DNA of 64,000 bases from Haliotis asinina (GCF_037392515.1 NC_090280.1:74326504-74390503); one strand, 5' to 3'. Numbered from the stretch's first letter, positions 44,863 to 57,217 are shown. Numbers and translations: made by a program. Notes: generated by a model not told the origin, from the sequence alone.

Positions 44863-46254
44863 ATGAATAGTCAGGTGCTGTGAAATTTTCATTTACGCTA
44901 AATTAATGCCAGACAGATGCGCGTGTTGCTCACAATAAGATACGTAGTAATTGTTGATATATTCAGAACACTATTTCAGTGATAAAACCACACATTTTAT
45001 ATTTTGGCTAAAAAGTGTTGAATTCTGACACAGAAGCCGAGATCTTTTACACATTGAGTGGAAATTAGGTTAGATATATACTAATCAGCAACCAGAGTAG
45101 TCTTTTTCCGACGTCACAAAATGCACAAAACATGCCGTGACGTCAACTAAAATGTCGCATTATTTTCAGTAATTTCATTACATTTGAAAATGTGGCTGTT
45201 ACTCCGTTAATAATGATGCAAAATTAATCAAAATACATCTACACAAACAGGAGAATATGGGAATCTAAGAACTAAATTATGTATAGGATAGGGACATCCA
45301 AATCGCTATTACCTGCTTTTTGATGTAGTACACTGGCATCTTTTCTTACAAATTGTGAAACTACCTAAAGGTATCCTCTCAGATTGGGGAACTTTGTATT
45401 GGAATAGTTTGGTTCACTGTGAACAAAATATAACGAAAATATTCTGTCTGTATCCACAGCAAATTCTCTCCATGTGATCTGAGTTACATTGACGTAATGT
45501 AAACCATAGCGGAGTTATGCCCCCTTATCTTTATACTTGCATGACCTCTCTGTCGAAGTTTGACGTCATAGAAGAAAATCGATTTTTGACATTTATTGTA
45601 GGTCATTTTTGATTTTGTGAGTGTGACGTTATGCATTAGCACATACGCCCATTTCATATACACTTATGTCGTTCAGATATCAAGCTGTATTTTCTTCGCT
45701 CACACTTTCCGTAAAGATGCCAAATTAAAAAAGTCGTAGCAGAGTGCAATTATTGGTGCACGATAAGAAACGGAGAAATTTACTGTTTTTCAACACACAC
45801 AAAAGTTTTGGACAGCTTTTAGCAGTGTCTATTTCTCAAACCCCTGAGGTAGTCGCAATTATATTTATACCAACGGATAGGAAATTAAATATTCTACATT
45901 TCTGTGCAATTTTATGGCCGTACGCAGACACAGGACCACGCTAGCGCAATTCTCGCACAACGTTCACTTTTCAAACCTTACGAAAATGTGCGCCTGAAAA
46001 AAAACTCGGCATCCAGGGGGTTAACCCTAACAGACTGGAGGATTGCCACGAGTAGCATTAAACAACCCCCAAACAGGAATAGACACCAAAATGCCTCATA
46101 AATGACAAAGAAACCGTTGATACAAAAGAACCTCAACATACCATAAGTTAAAAAGATCAGAAGTGTGAAAAGGACGGAGTCCATACTCTAAAGCTTGTAA
46201 CTGAACTGTAACTGAACTGTAACTGACAACGACAGTATCTCAATGTTGCTAATG
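44863..46254. other. No gene recognised; includes 3' flank of the lectin gene
   Basis: A hydrophobic 68-residue minus-strand frame at 45978-46184 lies just downstream of the lectin stop and is more likely 3' UTR or chance than a gene. A 12-bp triplicated TGTAACTGAAC unit lies at 46197-46226. Confidence 0.4.
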
Positions 46255-49200
46255 TCAAATCAGATTGATTTCGCAAAAATAATGCGCATATAGAAAACAT
46301 GCAATATCCTCCCATAGATACTTTCCATTCTTCCAACTATATACCATACAGTTTCTGCCCAGCTCTGGCACTGGCGATCCGGGATGCCATCTTGGGTCTG
46401 ATTCGTTTATGTTTTTAACGTTATTCCATGCCCACGGTCCGTCACAAGATGGCTCGCAGATGGTTCGTATTCCACTGATGTAACATTTGGCCCGGTTCAC
46501 TGGAAAAATAGAAGGAGGCACCGTTAATTCCGTCAATGCAATATCAGCGAAACATTTACAAAATCACTTTGTTCCGAATTTTGAATATCAAAAACTATAG
46601 AGTTTAGTGGGTAAGGGGTTTAGCGACTGCTTCAATGTAAGAACTAAATCTGACAGAGTCTCCAATGACAATTTAAAGTTTCAGAGGCCTAGGTAGAAGT
46701 GAGTTTGGTGCTATTTTACTACGGTTTTCAGAATATGTAGAAAAAAGAATACAGGAATAAACAAACACAGAATTTGTCAATTTCAAGTTTTGTTAAATGA
46801 TATTTCTTCAGCACTACATCATATACATTTTGGCTTATTTTTGTTTACCAGTAAGATGGAATTATTGAGTCAGTCTGTTTAAAAAATTCAACCACGTTAA
46901 TGTTTTACTGACATTTTGTCGTTCCAGTGTACATTTCCAGTGTATAATATCGACTTTTGTATTTAACCTTATCATTGATGAGAACTGTTTTTTTTTATTT
47001 CCCTATAAGCAAAATACCATTTGGCATCAATCATGATATTCCATTCTCATAATCAGCCATTTTATCAATATGCCTTCCAAGTCACACATATTGTTTGTAG
47101 CCATGAATGCTGAGGAAAAATAAGAAAAAATCAGACTGGGATTGTGCTCCATAAGCATTAATCAATCTTTGATATAAACTGAACATTACAGTAACTGTTT
47201 CAAATTATGTATACGTGCATGTGCATTTTAAATTTTCACGAATGGCATACGTGACCGTTTACCACATCTGCCTTTTTAGACGCGTTTGGTCGATATGCGT
47301 TTTCACCCGAAACCACACTGATAAAACAGAGCAGTCAATTTGGATTGAAAAACATGTTAACAAAAGGATAGAATGATTCTAAAAACATGACTTTGTATGA
47401 ACACAATCTTGTATTTATTTTTGAAATGCGACGTTTCTTTTGTGTATCAGTATATACATGTATGTGCAACAGGTGAAGGTTTGCTGCAGTTACATGCCAC
47501 TCACATCTACACTGTAACACAGTTTGACGTCACTAAGGTCACATTTCAAAAAATTATTTTCAGAAAATGTCTGTCAATGACAGCAGGTACTACCAGTATC
47601 AGGTCTACAATGGGAGACAACTGGACATTTTATAGACTATACATGTGAATGCCAGCTCTGGAGTTTCCACTGTGATATTGTTGTATTATTGCTAAAAGTG
47701 ATGTAAAGCCGTATTCACTCATTCACTTTTAATTTTTTCATTTACCCGAGAAGATACGGGTTAGAATCAGTAATCCATGCTTCTAGAGAGAGGCGACTTA
47801 TGGGATCGGGTGGTCAGGCTCGCTGACTTGGTAGTCACACATCATCGTATCGCAACTGAGTGGATCGATGGTGATACTGTCATGTCGAGACTCGATAAAT
47901 TAGAAACCGTCGCCATATAGCTGTGGAATGGTGCTGAGTGCGGCGTAAAACTAAACTCATTCGCTGTTTTCATGTAAAACTTAGATTACAACTTACGTTC
48001 CTTGGCCACGACGCTAACGAAGAACAGATGTTTTTGTTCTGTGTTAATGGAGAACAAAGTACCGTCAATATCCACGCAGTCCAAAATGGCATCATAACGT
48101 TGATTCTTTCCTTGCATTCTTTTATAACAAATGTCGCCTTCGTGCCAGTATGTGTATCCTTTCTCTCGACAGGCGTTGGCTAAAATATAAACACAAACAG
48201 CTAATATACTTACACTCGTCTAATATAATTACAGCTGCCGTTATGAATGTTCTGTTTCCAGTATATTTAAATATACCAGGCGTCATTATCATAGGGTCAA
48301 GTGATATACAGTACATGTAAAGTTCCTCATCATTATGTTTGACATGATGACAAACTTGACACATTGTGGCATACAGACAAAATGTTCAAACAACACTAGC
48401 AATCCTCACTTTTGTCTAACCATGCCAAAAAATAAAAATGACAAACATGGAGCACTCAGTCATTCCATATTTCGTGTACCCTACTCGCGCGTCTAAGACA
48501 CGGGTGCACTCAGCTCTGCGGAGTCCTTGAAGATCCACTTGGGTTGGTTGTCACGTGTACACTCGCTGACCCTGGACCTAGATTTTAGAAGCTCTCTTAG
48601 CGCTAAGATAGTCGTAAGTTATTGTTAATGAATGGCAATCTTTGCGCTAAGAGAGCTTCGAAAATCTAGGCCCTGTTGATCTCAGGCATGCTCAAAGGGG
48701 TTGAGGCCTGGCGAGCATGCTGTCCACTCCATCGGCTCTACATCCAGCAGCCTAAGGAGTTCCGTGAAACTCCTGGCCCTATGAGGCCTAACGTTGTCGT
48801 CTTGCAGAAAAGACGGTCGTTATGAAAGCCATGCAAGGGCTTCCTGTGCCTCTGTAATATTCCGAAATGTACTCTTTGTAAAGCCCCAGTGGCGTAGGTT
48901 GCAGGGATGTTACATTCTCTTCCGGGTAACGCTGTCCTATAGGCGTTGTCTCTGTCCAAACCATGAATGAACCCCGGTAATCACCTCAACAGTATCAGTT
49001 TCAGACACCTAACGGAAACGTTTCGTTGCCTGCTTTGTTCGAAATTTTCGGTTGGTATCCATGTTGTACGATCAGTCATGCCTTGTAATCCGAGCCTTCA
49101 TTTTGAACGAAGTAATTAGTTTCGTGTTTTCCAAAGTGAATTACCGCAGTAACGACCCCAGAACCTCTGCCTTCAATTCTTACAGAATCAATTTTTTTTT

Positions 49201-52197
49201 ATAATGGGGGCAGTTTTTCACAAACTCGTTCACGCCGTGTTAACTCATGACGACGCCACCGATGAAATGTTAACGTTTTAAGATGTGCATGGCGTGTATG
49301 GAGTTTTGTGTAACTAGTGGATTGATACTTGTAATTTGCATAGTTATCAGATATGGATACCAGGTTTATCAGATGACTTTATTGCACCGATAACACCCTC
49401 CATTAAAGGGTAAATATGTTACCTCGCACATTTTTCGTACTGCCATCTTCTCTTGAAAGTGTTTCCGTTGCATCAGTTCGTTCTAGACCTTTCTGTGCGC
49501 AGTTAGAACATTGTCCGTCTGGAAACAGAATTTGCCAGATAAATTGAGTGAGACCACAAGCAGTTATGTACCGATTATGCCTAATTTGGGGCAATATATA
49601 CAACACCGAGAGTACATCAAGCCATGGACATTTATGTGTGTCGCTTTGTGATTGGCTGGGCGCTCTTGTAACATTTTCATTGTACCCAACCATGGTCCCT
49701 TTGCTTTGTGGCTGATGCCAGCCTCACGTTAGTTCTCAAACTACGGTAACACTTGCAGTTGGTTGGACCTATCCGTAAATATTGAATTGTAACAACTGCA
49801 AGAGGGGTGTCCCAAAAGCATCCGGCTTCAGAATGGATCGCACAAATTCAACAAAACTCGCCACGTTTCTAAAACAGTATCTTAGCATGTGCTTGACATG
49901 CCAAGCATGAAAAATAAGTGCTAAAATTTGCTATATATGGCTGTCAAACTGCATGTCCCTATCATTTCCTCTCAAAGTGGAGAGAATCAAGTGCGGGGAC
50001 CTTATGAAGTATCTTCAAGTATACTGGACAACATAATTTAAGGATATTGGTATATTCAGATTGATATTTCATCAGAATATCAATGACTAAATAGATCATT
50101 ATTCATAATTTCAAAATGTACATATATCCTTAACTATTTCTGTCCAGTATATATAGGTTTACGCCATAGTAAATTCCTGATCACATGACACAAAGATCAA
50201 CTGACAACGCTCCCTCACACTGTACAATCAGGAAACGGTATGCCGAATTTAAAAAGGACAGGCACAGCAAGGAAGACGAACCAAGGTCCAGTTTCCCTCG
50301 TGACGTGACTCTGAAATTGATGCAACTCTCGACATAGTGATGCAGGACAAGCGAGCGCTGTTAGCTACTGCACAAGACATTAGTAAAACATCAGTGGAAA
50401 GAATAATCCATGCATATTTGCATAAGAACAATGTGTCTTCCCCTTGTGTGCCCAGAAAGTTATCTGAAGTGCACAGCCGTCGTAGAGTCACCGTTTGAGA
50501 TCAGTTTCGCGAGGTCTGCCAATCTGATCCACATGCTTTCATACAACCGGGGTTCATCACTTTGACCCAGAAACAAAAAGTCAAAGTTTTCATCTATTAG
50601 AAATTGTCATGAATCACAGAAAAAAGTTGCTTAACAAACTATCATTAAGATTTGGACATACTTCCCTAGGTGTCACGAGGGAGGAGTGCAGTGAAAGGGA
50701 CAGGTGTCAGAGAAGCACCTGCACAAGTGCCAACAAGATTCATTGACCAGTGCTGTGATTTCTCCATTATTTCTCGTACACCTGGCCGTCACTCTCTTGG
50801 CACTCCTCGCACGTTATGATAGTTAAGAAGGTGTTTGGGTATAGGTGATTTATGAACCTGTTGCCTCGAAATATTTATTAACTACCTTTTTAAACTGATA
50901 TTTTAAACAATTCATGGGGCAGCCTCTCTTAATGGGTTAATAAGCATAAGGCAACTGGCGATTAGATGCCTCTTGAACAATACTGGAAGGTCGATGTATC
51001 GGAAGCACTTGGCCGAATTACTTTATTTTTTAGCCACTAGGCTACAGATCCACTAGGAAGGCGACTATGCTTGTCGGAAGAGGGGACTAACGGGATCGGG
51101 TGGTCAGGCTCGCTGACTTGGTTGACACATGTCATCGGTTCCCATCTGTGCAGATCGATGTTCATGTTGTTGATCACTGGATAATCTGGTCTAGACTGGA
51201 TTATTTACAGACCGCCTCCATATAGGTGGAATATTGCTGAGTGCAGCGTAAAACTAAACTCACTCACTTGCTCACTGTTTACAAATGCTCCATGAACCAA
51301 GGAATGATGTTTTTCCTAAGTTTGTTATGCGGGATAGTGGTATACTATATTGAAAAGTCAATTGTTTTGACAGAGTCGTGACCTCCCTTTCTGGAACTCT
51401 GAAGGCGCAGTGATGGCGGGTTCTACAATAAGTGGTGACTATTACGCTGGTGAATTGCATAGATGACATGACCAAATCGGCGAGTCGGACTACCCGATCC
51501 CGATAGTCGCTTCTGACGATTACTGACGATCAATCTGACCCGATTCTTCACTGGTTCTCGATGAGGTGACACTTCAAGAACCGGGTGTCTATTTCGTACA
51601 TGGGTACAATGTGTAAAGCCCGTCTCTGGTGCCCCCTGCCATGATACTGAGGGAATATTGATAAAAACTAAACTCACTCACTGATCCTACTATCAGGATA
51701 GAAGCCTACCTCGACTGACAAGGGGACAGTGGCAGAGGTATGTTATACATCGGTTTGCACCATGTTCCTGACTTTTGATATCGAAATTAAAATCCATTTT
51801 CCAAAGATTATTTATGAATGGTACTTAAACACAATTGTAGCTGCCTTTTCATAGAACTCAATTTTTCCCATGTTTACGAACGAAAAGCAAAGATGTCATG
51901 ACATAAGAACAGATCGAATCAAAAACAATCACGGACAAGGCTGTTACCTTTGCTGTGGAGATAGTACTTAATGCCATTAAACTTCATGAGGCTGGTGTTG
52001 CCTTGGCTGAGGATTCCACGATAGGCGAAACACTGCCTGGTCTTCACCTCGTAGAAGAAGGAGCTGCAGGCCTTGTCGTCATGACAACGCAGACCACACA
52101 TCGCCGTCGACATTGCGCAAGGGAGCGGTTGTAGGTCGTTGATGATGAGATTTTTTAATACCAAAACAAATCGAAATATGTCGATGGCATGCTGCAT
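46255..52197 (-). CDS. PAN/apple plus C-type lectin-like protein, three exons
   Basis: Coding exons on the minus strand are 52197-51948, 48179-47997 and 46499-46255, with donors GTAACA and GTAAGT, acceptors TTTTAG and TTCCAG, and phases that join correctly, giving 225 residues. Exon 1 encodes a PAN-like Cys module (C34, C38, C44, C56) after a weakly hydrophobic N-terminus that is a poor signal peptide, so an upstream exon may exist. Exons 2-3 encode the lectin fold: C87, ICYK (C101), QRYDAILDC (C118), then W167-A-W169, NC 194-195, WED 207-209, C212 and FCE 219-221. GSPVP (185-189) replaces the EPN/QPD calcium-sugar motif, so classical calcium-dependent sugar binding is unlikely. Probably secreted and involved in recognition; that role is inferred. 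Confidence 0.88.
47645..47728 (+). mobile_element. tRNA-derived SINE (family 2) 3' fragment
   Basis: CTCTGGAGTTTCCACTGTGA body and GCTAAAAGTGATGTAAAGCC / ACTCATTCAC tail. It lies in intron 2 of the lectin gene, just before a family 1 copy. Confidence 0.65.
47743..47965 (+). mobile_element. SINE-like element, family 1, beside a lectin splice site
   Basis: CCCGAGAAGATACGGGTTAG, CTTATGGGATCGGGTGG, CCATATAGCTGTGGAATGG and GCGGCGTAAAACTAAACTC. Its tail stops about 31 bp from the 5' splice site of lectin exon 2 (at 47996 on the minus strand). Confidence 0.85.
48480..49030 (-). mobile_element. Tc1-like transposase fossil with nested MITE
   Basis: Minus-strand reading gives LQDDNVRPHRARSFTELL, WTACSPGLNPFEHA and, beyond an insertion, QRVYT-QPTQVDLQGLRRA-like sequence. 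This is the C-terminal DDE signature of Tc1 transposases (DN..PH.A ... W...SPDLNPIEH.WD ... LG.R.R). A stop replaces the usual Trp after EHA and frames change upstream. It lies in intron 1 of the lectin gene in the same orientation. Confidence 0.75.
48574..48673. mobile_element. 100-bp MITE (copy 2), nested in the Tc1 fossil
   Basis: Inverted ends ACCTAGATTTTAGAAGCTCT (left) and AGAGCTTCGAAAATCTAGG (right), about 30 bp each. Same length and ends as the copy at 7634-7733. Tc1-like coding sequence resumes on each side. Confidence 0.8.
50020..50151. mobile_element. MITE, about 132 bp, TATACTGGACA ends
   Basis: TATACTGGACA...TTAAGGATAT at the left pairs with ATATCCTTAA...TGTCCAGTATA at the right, about 28-bp terminal inverted repeats. 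TA at the borders suits a Tc1/mariner-type target. Non-coding. Confidence 0.75.
50225..50700 (+). mobile_element. Mariner-like transposase fossil
   Basis: One frame reads VMQDKRALLATAQDISKTSV, then ERIIHAYLHKNNVSSPCVPR and KL, then RRRV, which matches the second helix-turn-helix and W/CVPR.L linker of mariner transposases. In another frame HHFDPETKSQSFH matches the (E)TW.HH.DPE.K.QS catalytic-core block. Frame changes and stops show that the copy is dead. Plus strand, inside intron 1 of the lectin gene, opposite to it. Confidence 0.65.
51055..51281 (+). mobile_element. SINE-like element, family 1, in lectin intron 1
   Basis: GCGACTATGCTTGTCGGAAG, GGGACTAACGGGATCGGGTG, GATTATTTACAGACCGCCTC, GTGCAGCGTAAAACTAAACT and ACTC units. 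The first 50 or so bases of the family are missing. Confidence 0.9.
51560..51683 (+). mobile_element. tRNA-derived SINE (family 2), 3' part
   Basis: AAGAACCGGGTGTCTATTTC (mutated B box), CATGGGTACAATGTGTAAAG, GTCTCTGGTGCCCCCTGCCA and AAAACTAAACTCACTCACTG. In intron 1 of the lectin gene. Confidence 0.8.
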
Positions 52198-53160
52198 TTT
52201 CACACGTCGTCTTCGTTAACACAATGTAGACTCCGTTTCAGGAACGCTCTTCAAGACAAAGACTTTGACACCTTGCGTCAAAAGGCTGTAAGTTATATAC
52301 AGACTTCCACTCTAAATCTAAAATATATATTAGTTATCTCGGATTTCGAAAGTTTGTTCTCGTGTGACACATTAAGAAATATGCCAGCAAAATTTACGGA
52401 GAAACTTCTAAACGACTTGATGATAAGTAGCATTAGGGACCGTTCATAATTTATGGTAAGGGGTGTCGAGTTGGGGATGATGATGATATAAAGGGTGGTG
52501 GTGGTGGTGGGTCAGCAATTCTGTACACATGTATTAGGACATCAGCCACCACTAGGAGAAGGGTGATGCGTCATGATTTTCTACACAATGTGCAAGGGGG
52601 AGTCACGTACTTTGAATGTATTTTTTTGGAGGGGTGTGGGGGTGAGGAGAGACGTTGGGCATTCATATTGTATCTGCTTCTACAGAAAAATCATCATCAT
52701 CCACACCCCATCCCTATCCCCCTTGCAGTAACAAATAGTAGATTGGTTCTCGATTTCCTTCGTGTTTCTACCAGTAATAACACCTCTTGCTTGGTGACAA
52801 CATTGACATCTATGTCGAGACGCTGCATACACAGAATAAAGCAGGTGTATATTCATAAAAATTGTCTTCATTCTTCAACAATAAGCTCATGGCAAACGAG
52901 CTGATACCTTGAGTATCCATAATTTTAATTGCTCATTTTAGAAATTTAAAAATCGATTATATCAAGTTAGCCGCCGCTGGAGGGGTTGGTAAATAGTAGT
53001 CGGGTGCTTGTGTGTAAAGAAATGAATGTTCAACATCCCCCAGTACTAGTGATGTTTAACATGTTACGTTATTGATATTCTCGACGTGATAACCATGATT
53101 CACATCTAAAGTTGTTTCTCATACAAATGTGTGTTTCCCTTTGTTGAAATATGAAATGGG
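52198..53160. other. Upstream region of the lectin gene, no other gene recognised
   Basis: Contains a short GGT/GGTG-rich tract near 52490-52512. No TATA box can be assigned with confidence on the minus strand. A 113-residue plus-strand frame at 52563-52904 has no known domain. Confidence 0.35.
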
Positions 53161-53164
53161 GCGG

Positions 53165-53317
53165 AGGGGTACGTAGCCTTGTGATTAAAGCGTCCACTCG
53201 TAACGCCGAATACCCGGGTTCGCTTCCCCCACAACCTGTGACACCCATTTCTGGCGTACCCCGTCGTGATACTGCTGCTAAAATCAGCGTTAAACCTAGC
53301 TCCCTCACTCACTCAAG
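53165..53317 (+). mobile_element. tRNA-derived SINE (family 2), near complete
   Basis: GCCTTGTGATTAAAGCGTCC, ACCCGGGTTCGCTTCCCCCA, CATTTCTGGCGTACCCCGTC and a TCAGCGTTAAACCTAGCTCC tail with ACTC units. Confidence 0.85.
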
Positions 53318-53595
53318 TCTGAAATCACATTATATTTTAAAGATTACAACAATACACATGTGTTCTTTGATTGTGATTCAGCTCCAGAGGAGGTCGTGGA
53401 TGTAATATCGCTAACACGGTGGTATTTGTTTTTGGGCCCGCCAGTATATCGATACTCGGTACCACTTAAATGATAATACAGGGGACGCGGTTGACTGACC
53501 CATCGAAACGATAAAAATCCAGATTGAATAAAAAAAAGTATGACTAAGTTTATATGGATATATATGGATAAGTGTGTGTGCGTACGTGCGTATAT

Positions 53596-53602
<7 letters not shown>

Positions 53603-53665
<63 letters not shown>

Positions 53666-53674
53666 TAGATAGAC

Positions 53675-53763
<89 letters not shown>
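53603..53763. repeat. Compound TA / GA / GATA microsatellite
   Basis: (TA)n, then (GA)n, then a long (GATA)n tract with one interruption, then (GA)n again, about 160 bp. It produces a spurious Ser-Leu/Tyr-rich frame on the minus strand. Confidence 0.95.
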
Positions 53764-53766
<3 letters not shown>

Positions 53767-53863
53767 AACATAAGTCTAAAGATGTTTCTGGTAAGTGACA
53801 ACATCGACGAGCTTTCTTCGAAGTTGATAAGTCGCAAATTTTCATATCTGTTCCATTCTCGAA

Positions 53864-54110
53864 TAATCCGAGGTAGAATAGGTCTTCAGCAACTCCCGCT
53901 TGCCACAAAAAGCGACTTTGCTCGTCGTAAAAAGTGACTAATGGGATCGGGTGGTCAAGCTCGCTGACTAGGTTGTCATATGTCATCGGTTTCCCATTGC
54001 GCAGACAGATGCTCATGTTGTTGATCGCTGAATTGCCGACGTCTGGTGCAGACTCGGTTATTTAGAGACCGCCGCCATATATGCGGCGTTGAACAATAAA
54101 CAAAACAAAG
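53864..54110 (+). mobile_element. SINE-like element, family 1 (ACAAAC tail variant)
   Basis: GAGGTAGAATAGGTCTTCAG, GACTAATGGGATCGGGTGG, GTTATTTAGAGACCGCCGCC, then TGCGGCGTTGAACAATAAAC. Like the copy at 2463 it ends in an ACAAA-rich tail in place of ACTC. Confidence 0.85.
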
Positions 54111-54291
54111 CACAATTCAAGCAATGGTCGTTGAGAATCATTGGATGGGGATGCGCTCCATCCTTGACATACACAAGGTCACTGGCCTTTCTTTGTTCCA
54201 AAGAATATGTGCAGTTCTTCGTAGGTAAATGACTTTATTGATTGTGCACGAGTTTGCATGTGGTTGGGTAGCTTGTAAGATAAGAGTGTGA

Positions 54292-54467
54292 GTCAGCGAG
54301 TTTAGTTTTACGCCGCATTATGGCAATATCCAGCAATACGCAACGGAGGGGGACACCTTGCTGAAATGGAGTTCACACACACATGGTCATTGTCATGTGG
54401 GAAATCGAACCCGGGTCTTTGGCGTGACGATACGAACGCCTTAACCACAAGGCTACCCTACCGGCTC
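54292..54467 (-). mobile_element. tRNA-derived SINE (family 2), reverse orientation
   Basis: The plus strand shows GAGTTTAGTTTTACGCCGC (tail, reversed), ATGTGGGAAATCGAACCCG (B box, reversed) and CCTTAACCACAAGGCTACC (A-box side, reversed). Near full length, about 175 bp. Confidence 0.9.
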
Positions 54468-54907
54468 CAGTGAAGCTGAGAATGACATCATTTGCTCACT
54501 GCGCTTAATAGAAATGCATTGATCACAAGTACAGTCAGTTTTCCCTGGTCTCTGTCATAGTGACATACTCCATTATATCCCATGTAAAGAATGACACGGT
54601 CAAGCATTATGTGCTTGACTGTTTGGGAGTTTTGTGTTTTCCAGGTATTTTTATTTAATTGTTGGATTTGTTTTAAAAAAATAGAATTTCTTGATAATGT
54701 TATGATGCTAAATATGTATTCAATTTGTAAGAGATCAATAACACATGTATTCCAACGACTGAAGGGATGGTATACGTCCAGCTGGGGTCCATGCAGGTAG
54801 CAAAAGTAATAAGTCGGGATATTCCCGGGTACGGTTACATATTGTATCGCCAACAGCCTTCCTATTTTGCTGTCCTTTGTCCACTAGTTTATGCGTGTGT
54901 GTGTGTG

Positions 54908-55063
54908 AAGGACGCTAGCCTACTGGTTATAAAGCGTCCACTCTTCGCGCTGAAGGCCCGGATTCGATTCCCCACATGGGTGTGAAGTCCATTCCTGGTG
55001 TTCCCCGTCGTGATATGAATACTAATGCTGGAATGTTGCTAACTGCGGCATAAAACCATACTT
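54908..55063 (+). mobile_element. tRNA-derived SINE (family 2)
   Basis: GCCTACTGGTTATAAAGCGT, GGATTCGATTCCCCACATG, CATTCCTGGTGTTCCCCGTC and CTGCGGCATAAAACCATAC tail. Confidence 0.85.
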
Positions 55064-57217
55064 TAAATAATTCATGTTTGTATATGTGCTGTTTTAGGCA
55101 CGATGTGACTGAAACACAGACCGACGATGTGACTAAAATGCCTAAATCACCCATACATTGAGAACACTCTCGTATTTACTCTAGAACAATCAGCGCATCG
55201 ATTACATGCCGGGCCTCGATCAACTGAAGCGTTCGTTGTTGACCAATATTGTAGATGTTTTGGTTTGCAGCCGACCGCCTCATCAAGCATTCTTCACCGT
55301 ACGTCATGGTGGTAAGTTTGTGATGACAAATTCATCATTATGTTGTCGACGAACGCGTAAAGAGTTCGCACCACGTTCTAAAAAATGACCGCAACTAATC
55401 GAAGTAGCTTACTTCCATGCCACTGTACATAGTGTTCACGGTTCCGAAAAGAGACGAGCGGTGACGACTGTGCAACGTTATGAAATGACGTTCCGAAAGT
55501 GTCCCGACTGACGCTGAATGTTCTACGGGAGGCAACTCGTTGACCACGGCAGAAGATACTGAGTCTGTGGTAGGAAATTTCGTAACTTTTAATTGATTTC
55601 AATTATCATAGATGCTGAATTAATCGGAATACGTATGTATGTTTAATAATCTTAGGGATTCAGTTGAATTCAGTTGGATTCAGACCTTATTGAATATCGA
55701 AACTGCGGAGAAGGTGATGATTCTTCCATACCACCAACTCCTCGGTGATTGCACAAGTTGAAGTCCATTGTCGAATACTGTACTCTGTAGACCAATTTCA
55801 CAAATTTCCTTAGGTGCCATTTGATGATAAATTGTCGTTCATCATGAATATAAATCTGCCATTCATATGTAGCATAGCGACAGGCCAGTATTTAGTGGGT
55901 TGTGTTTTGGTGGTGTGTGCTTTTCGTTTGTTTGTTTTTTCTCAAATTTCTGATTATCTCTTGAAGTGGCAGGTTTTAAGTTGTTGTTTTTCTGGACATT
56001 GAATGATTGATAAAGACCCATTGTCAATCATCTTATCTTTGAAATGTTTTGTTTTGTTTTGATGATCGTTTGCCATGGTCTAAGTAAAGTAAAGTAAAGA
56101 CAATGTGACTAGTTAACAGGGTTCTTTTTCCAATTTAGAATGGGCTTGCAAGGGAAGCAAAGTACTAATGCAAACAGACATTCCTGTGATGTCTGTATGG
56201 GCACACCACTCTGTCTCATGAGATGAGAAATGGTAATAATGCCAGCTGTATAAATTATGGAAAAACTGTGTAATTGACTGGATGTCTGCCACACTAGCAT
56301 CGATGTAAAGTCTGGGTATATGCGTATCAGATATGATACCCCTGGTAGATGAACATGGGTAAATTCATGATGCGAACATTTTAATAACAACAATCCCTTG
56401 AACATTTCTAACACAAAAACACTATGGGGTGAAAAAAAGTGTGTGCCATTGCTTGTTTTCCATTTGCAGAAATGAGTCATGACTTATAAGTTCTGTGTAA
56501 TAAAGAACCGTTCTTTGATATGGATAAAAATGCAAGTTTTTTTAGGGTGCCATTACGAACCAAAGACATAATACAGCAGTACCTTTGTGGAAGTATGTGT
56601 GGCCATACCTTTTGATAATCCAATTAAACTCTACACATCACAACAATTTTGTGACTTCAAGTTATTGTTTGATAATTCAGTGAACATCATGTGAACCTGT
56701 ATTCTTAAGCATTGGATTTCACGAACAGTACCATGAATACAAGAATAGGTCAATTTCATTGGTCCCAGACCCATAAACTATCTCATGGACTATGTTATTA
56801 TCTAAAAGATGATTTTCTATTATGTACACTGGCATTCAAAATGTTAAACTGTAAGACTGAGAGTGTCACTGATAAACAGTTTCAAAGGGTGCAAAAAAAG
56901 GTTTTGAATCATTTTACTTGGCCAAAGTTATTCATTTTCATTTATTCTTTTAATGAATCATGGTGAGCATTGTTTTCACAATTGTAGTCATGCCAACAAG
57001 GCACAGTGAAAGTATTTCATCTATGCCATTTCAATATTTACTGTGCCATGGCAGGCAACTTAAGTTCTATTTCAATCTCTGACAGACTGCTGTGGATGAA
57101 GATCATGTCTGAAAAAGTTCAGGAACCCAGGTTCTCATTAGCAAAGCACATTATGATTAAAGTAAAGATCGTACATGGCACTCATTCAGATGATTCCAGC
57201 AGTATAGAGGTGGCCTG
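55064..57217. other. No gene recognised
   Basis: Frames up to 123 residues (56109-56480, minus) show no domain signature. A short AAAGT triplication lies near 56080-56098. Confidence 0.4.

Noticed and set aside
45978-46184. Small hydrophobic membrane protein on the minus strand
   Set aside because: Starts 70 bases after the lectin stop, has no family match and no splice or promoter support; probably 3' UTR.
53595-53837. Ser/Leu/Tyr-rich minus-strand frame
   Set aside because: It is the translation of the GATA/GA microsatellite.
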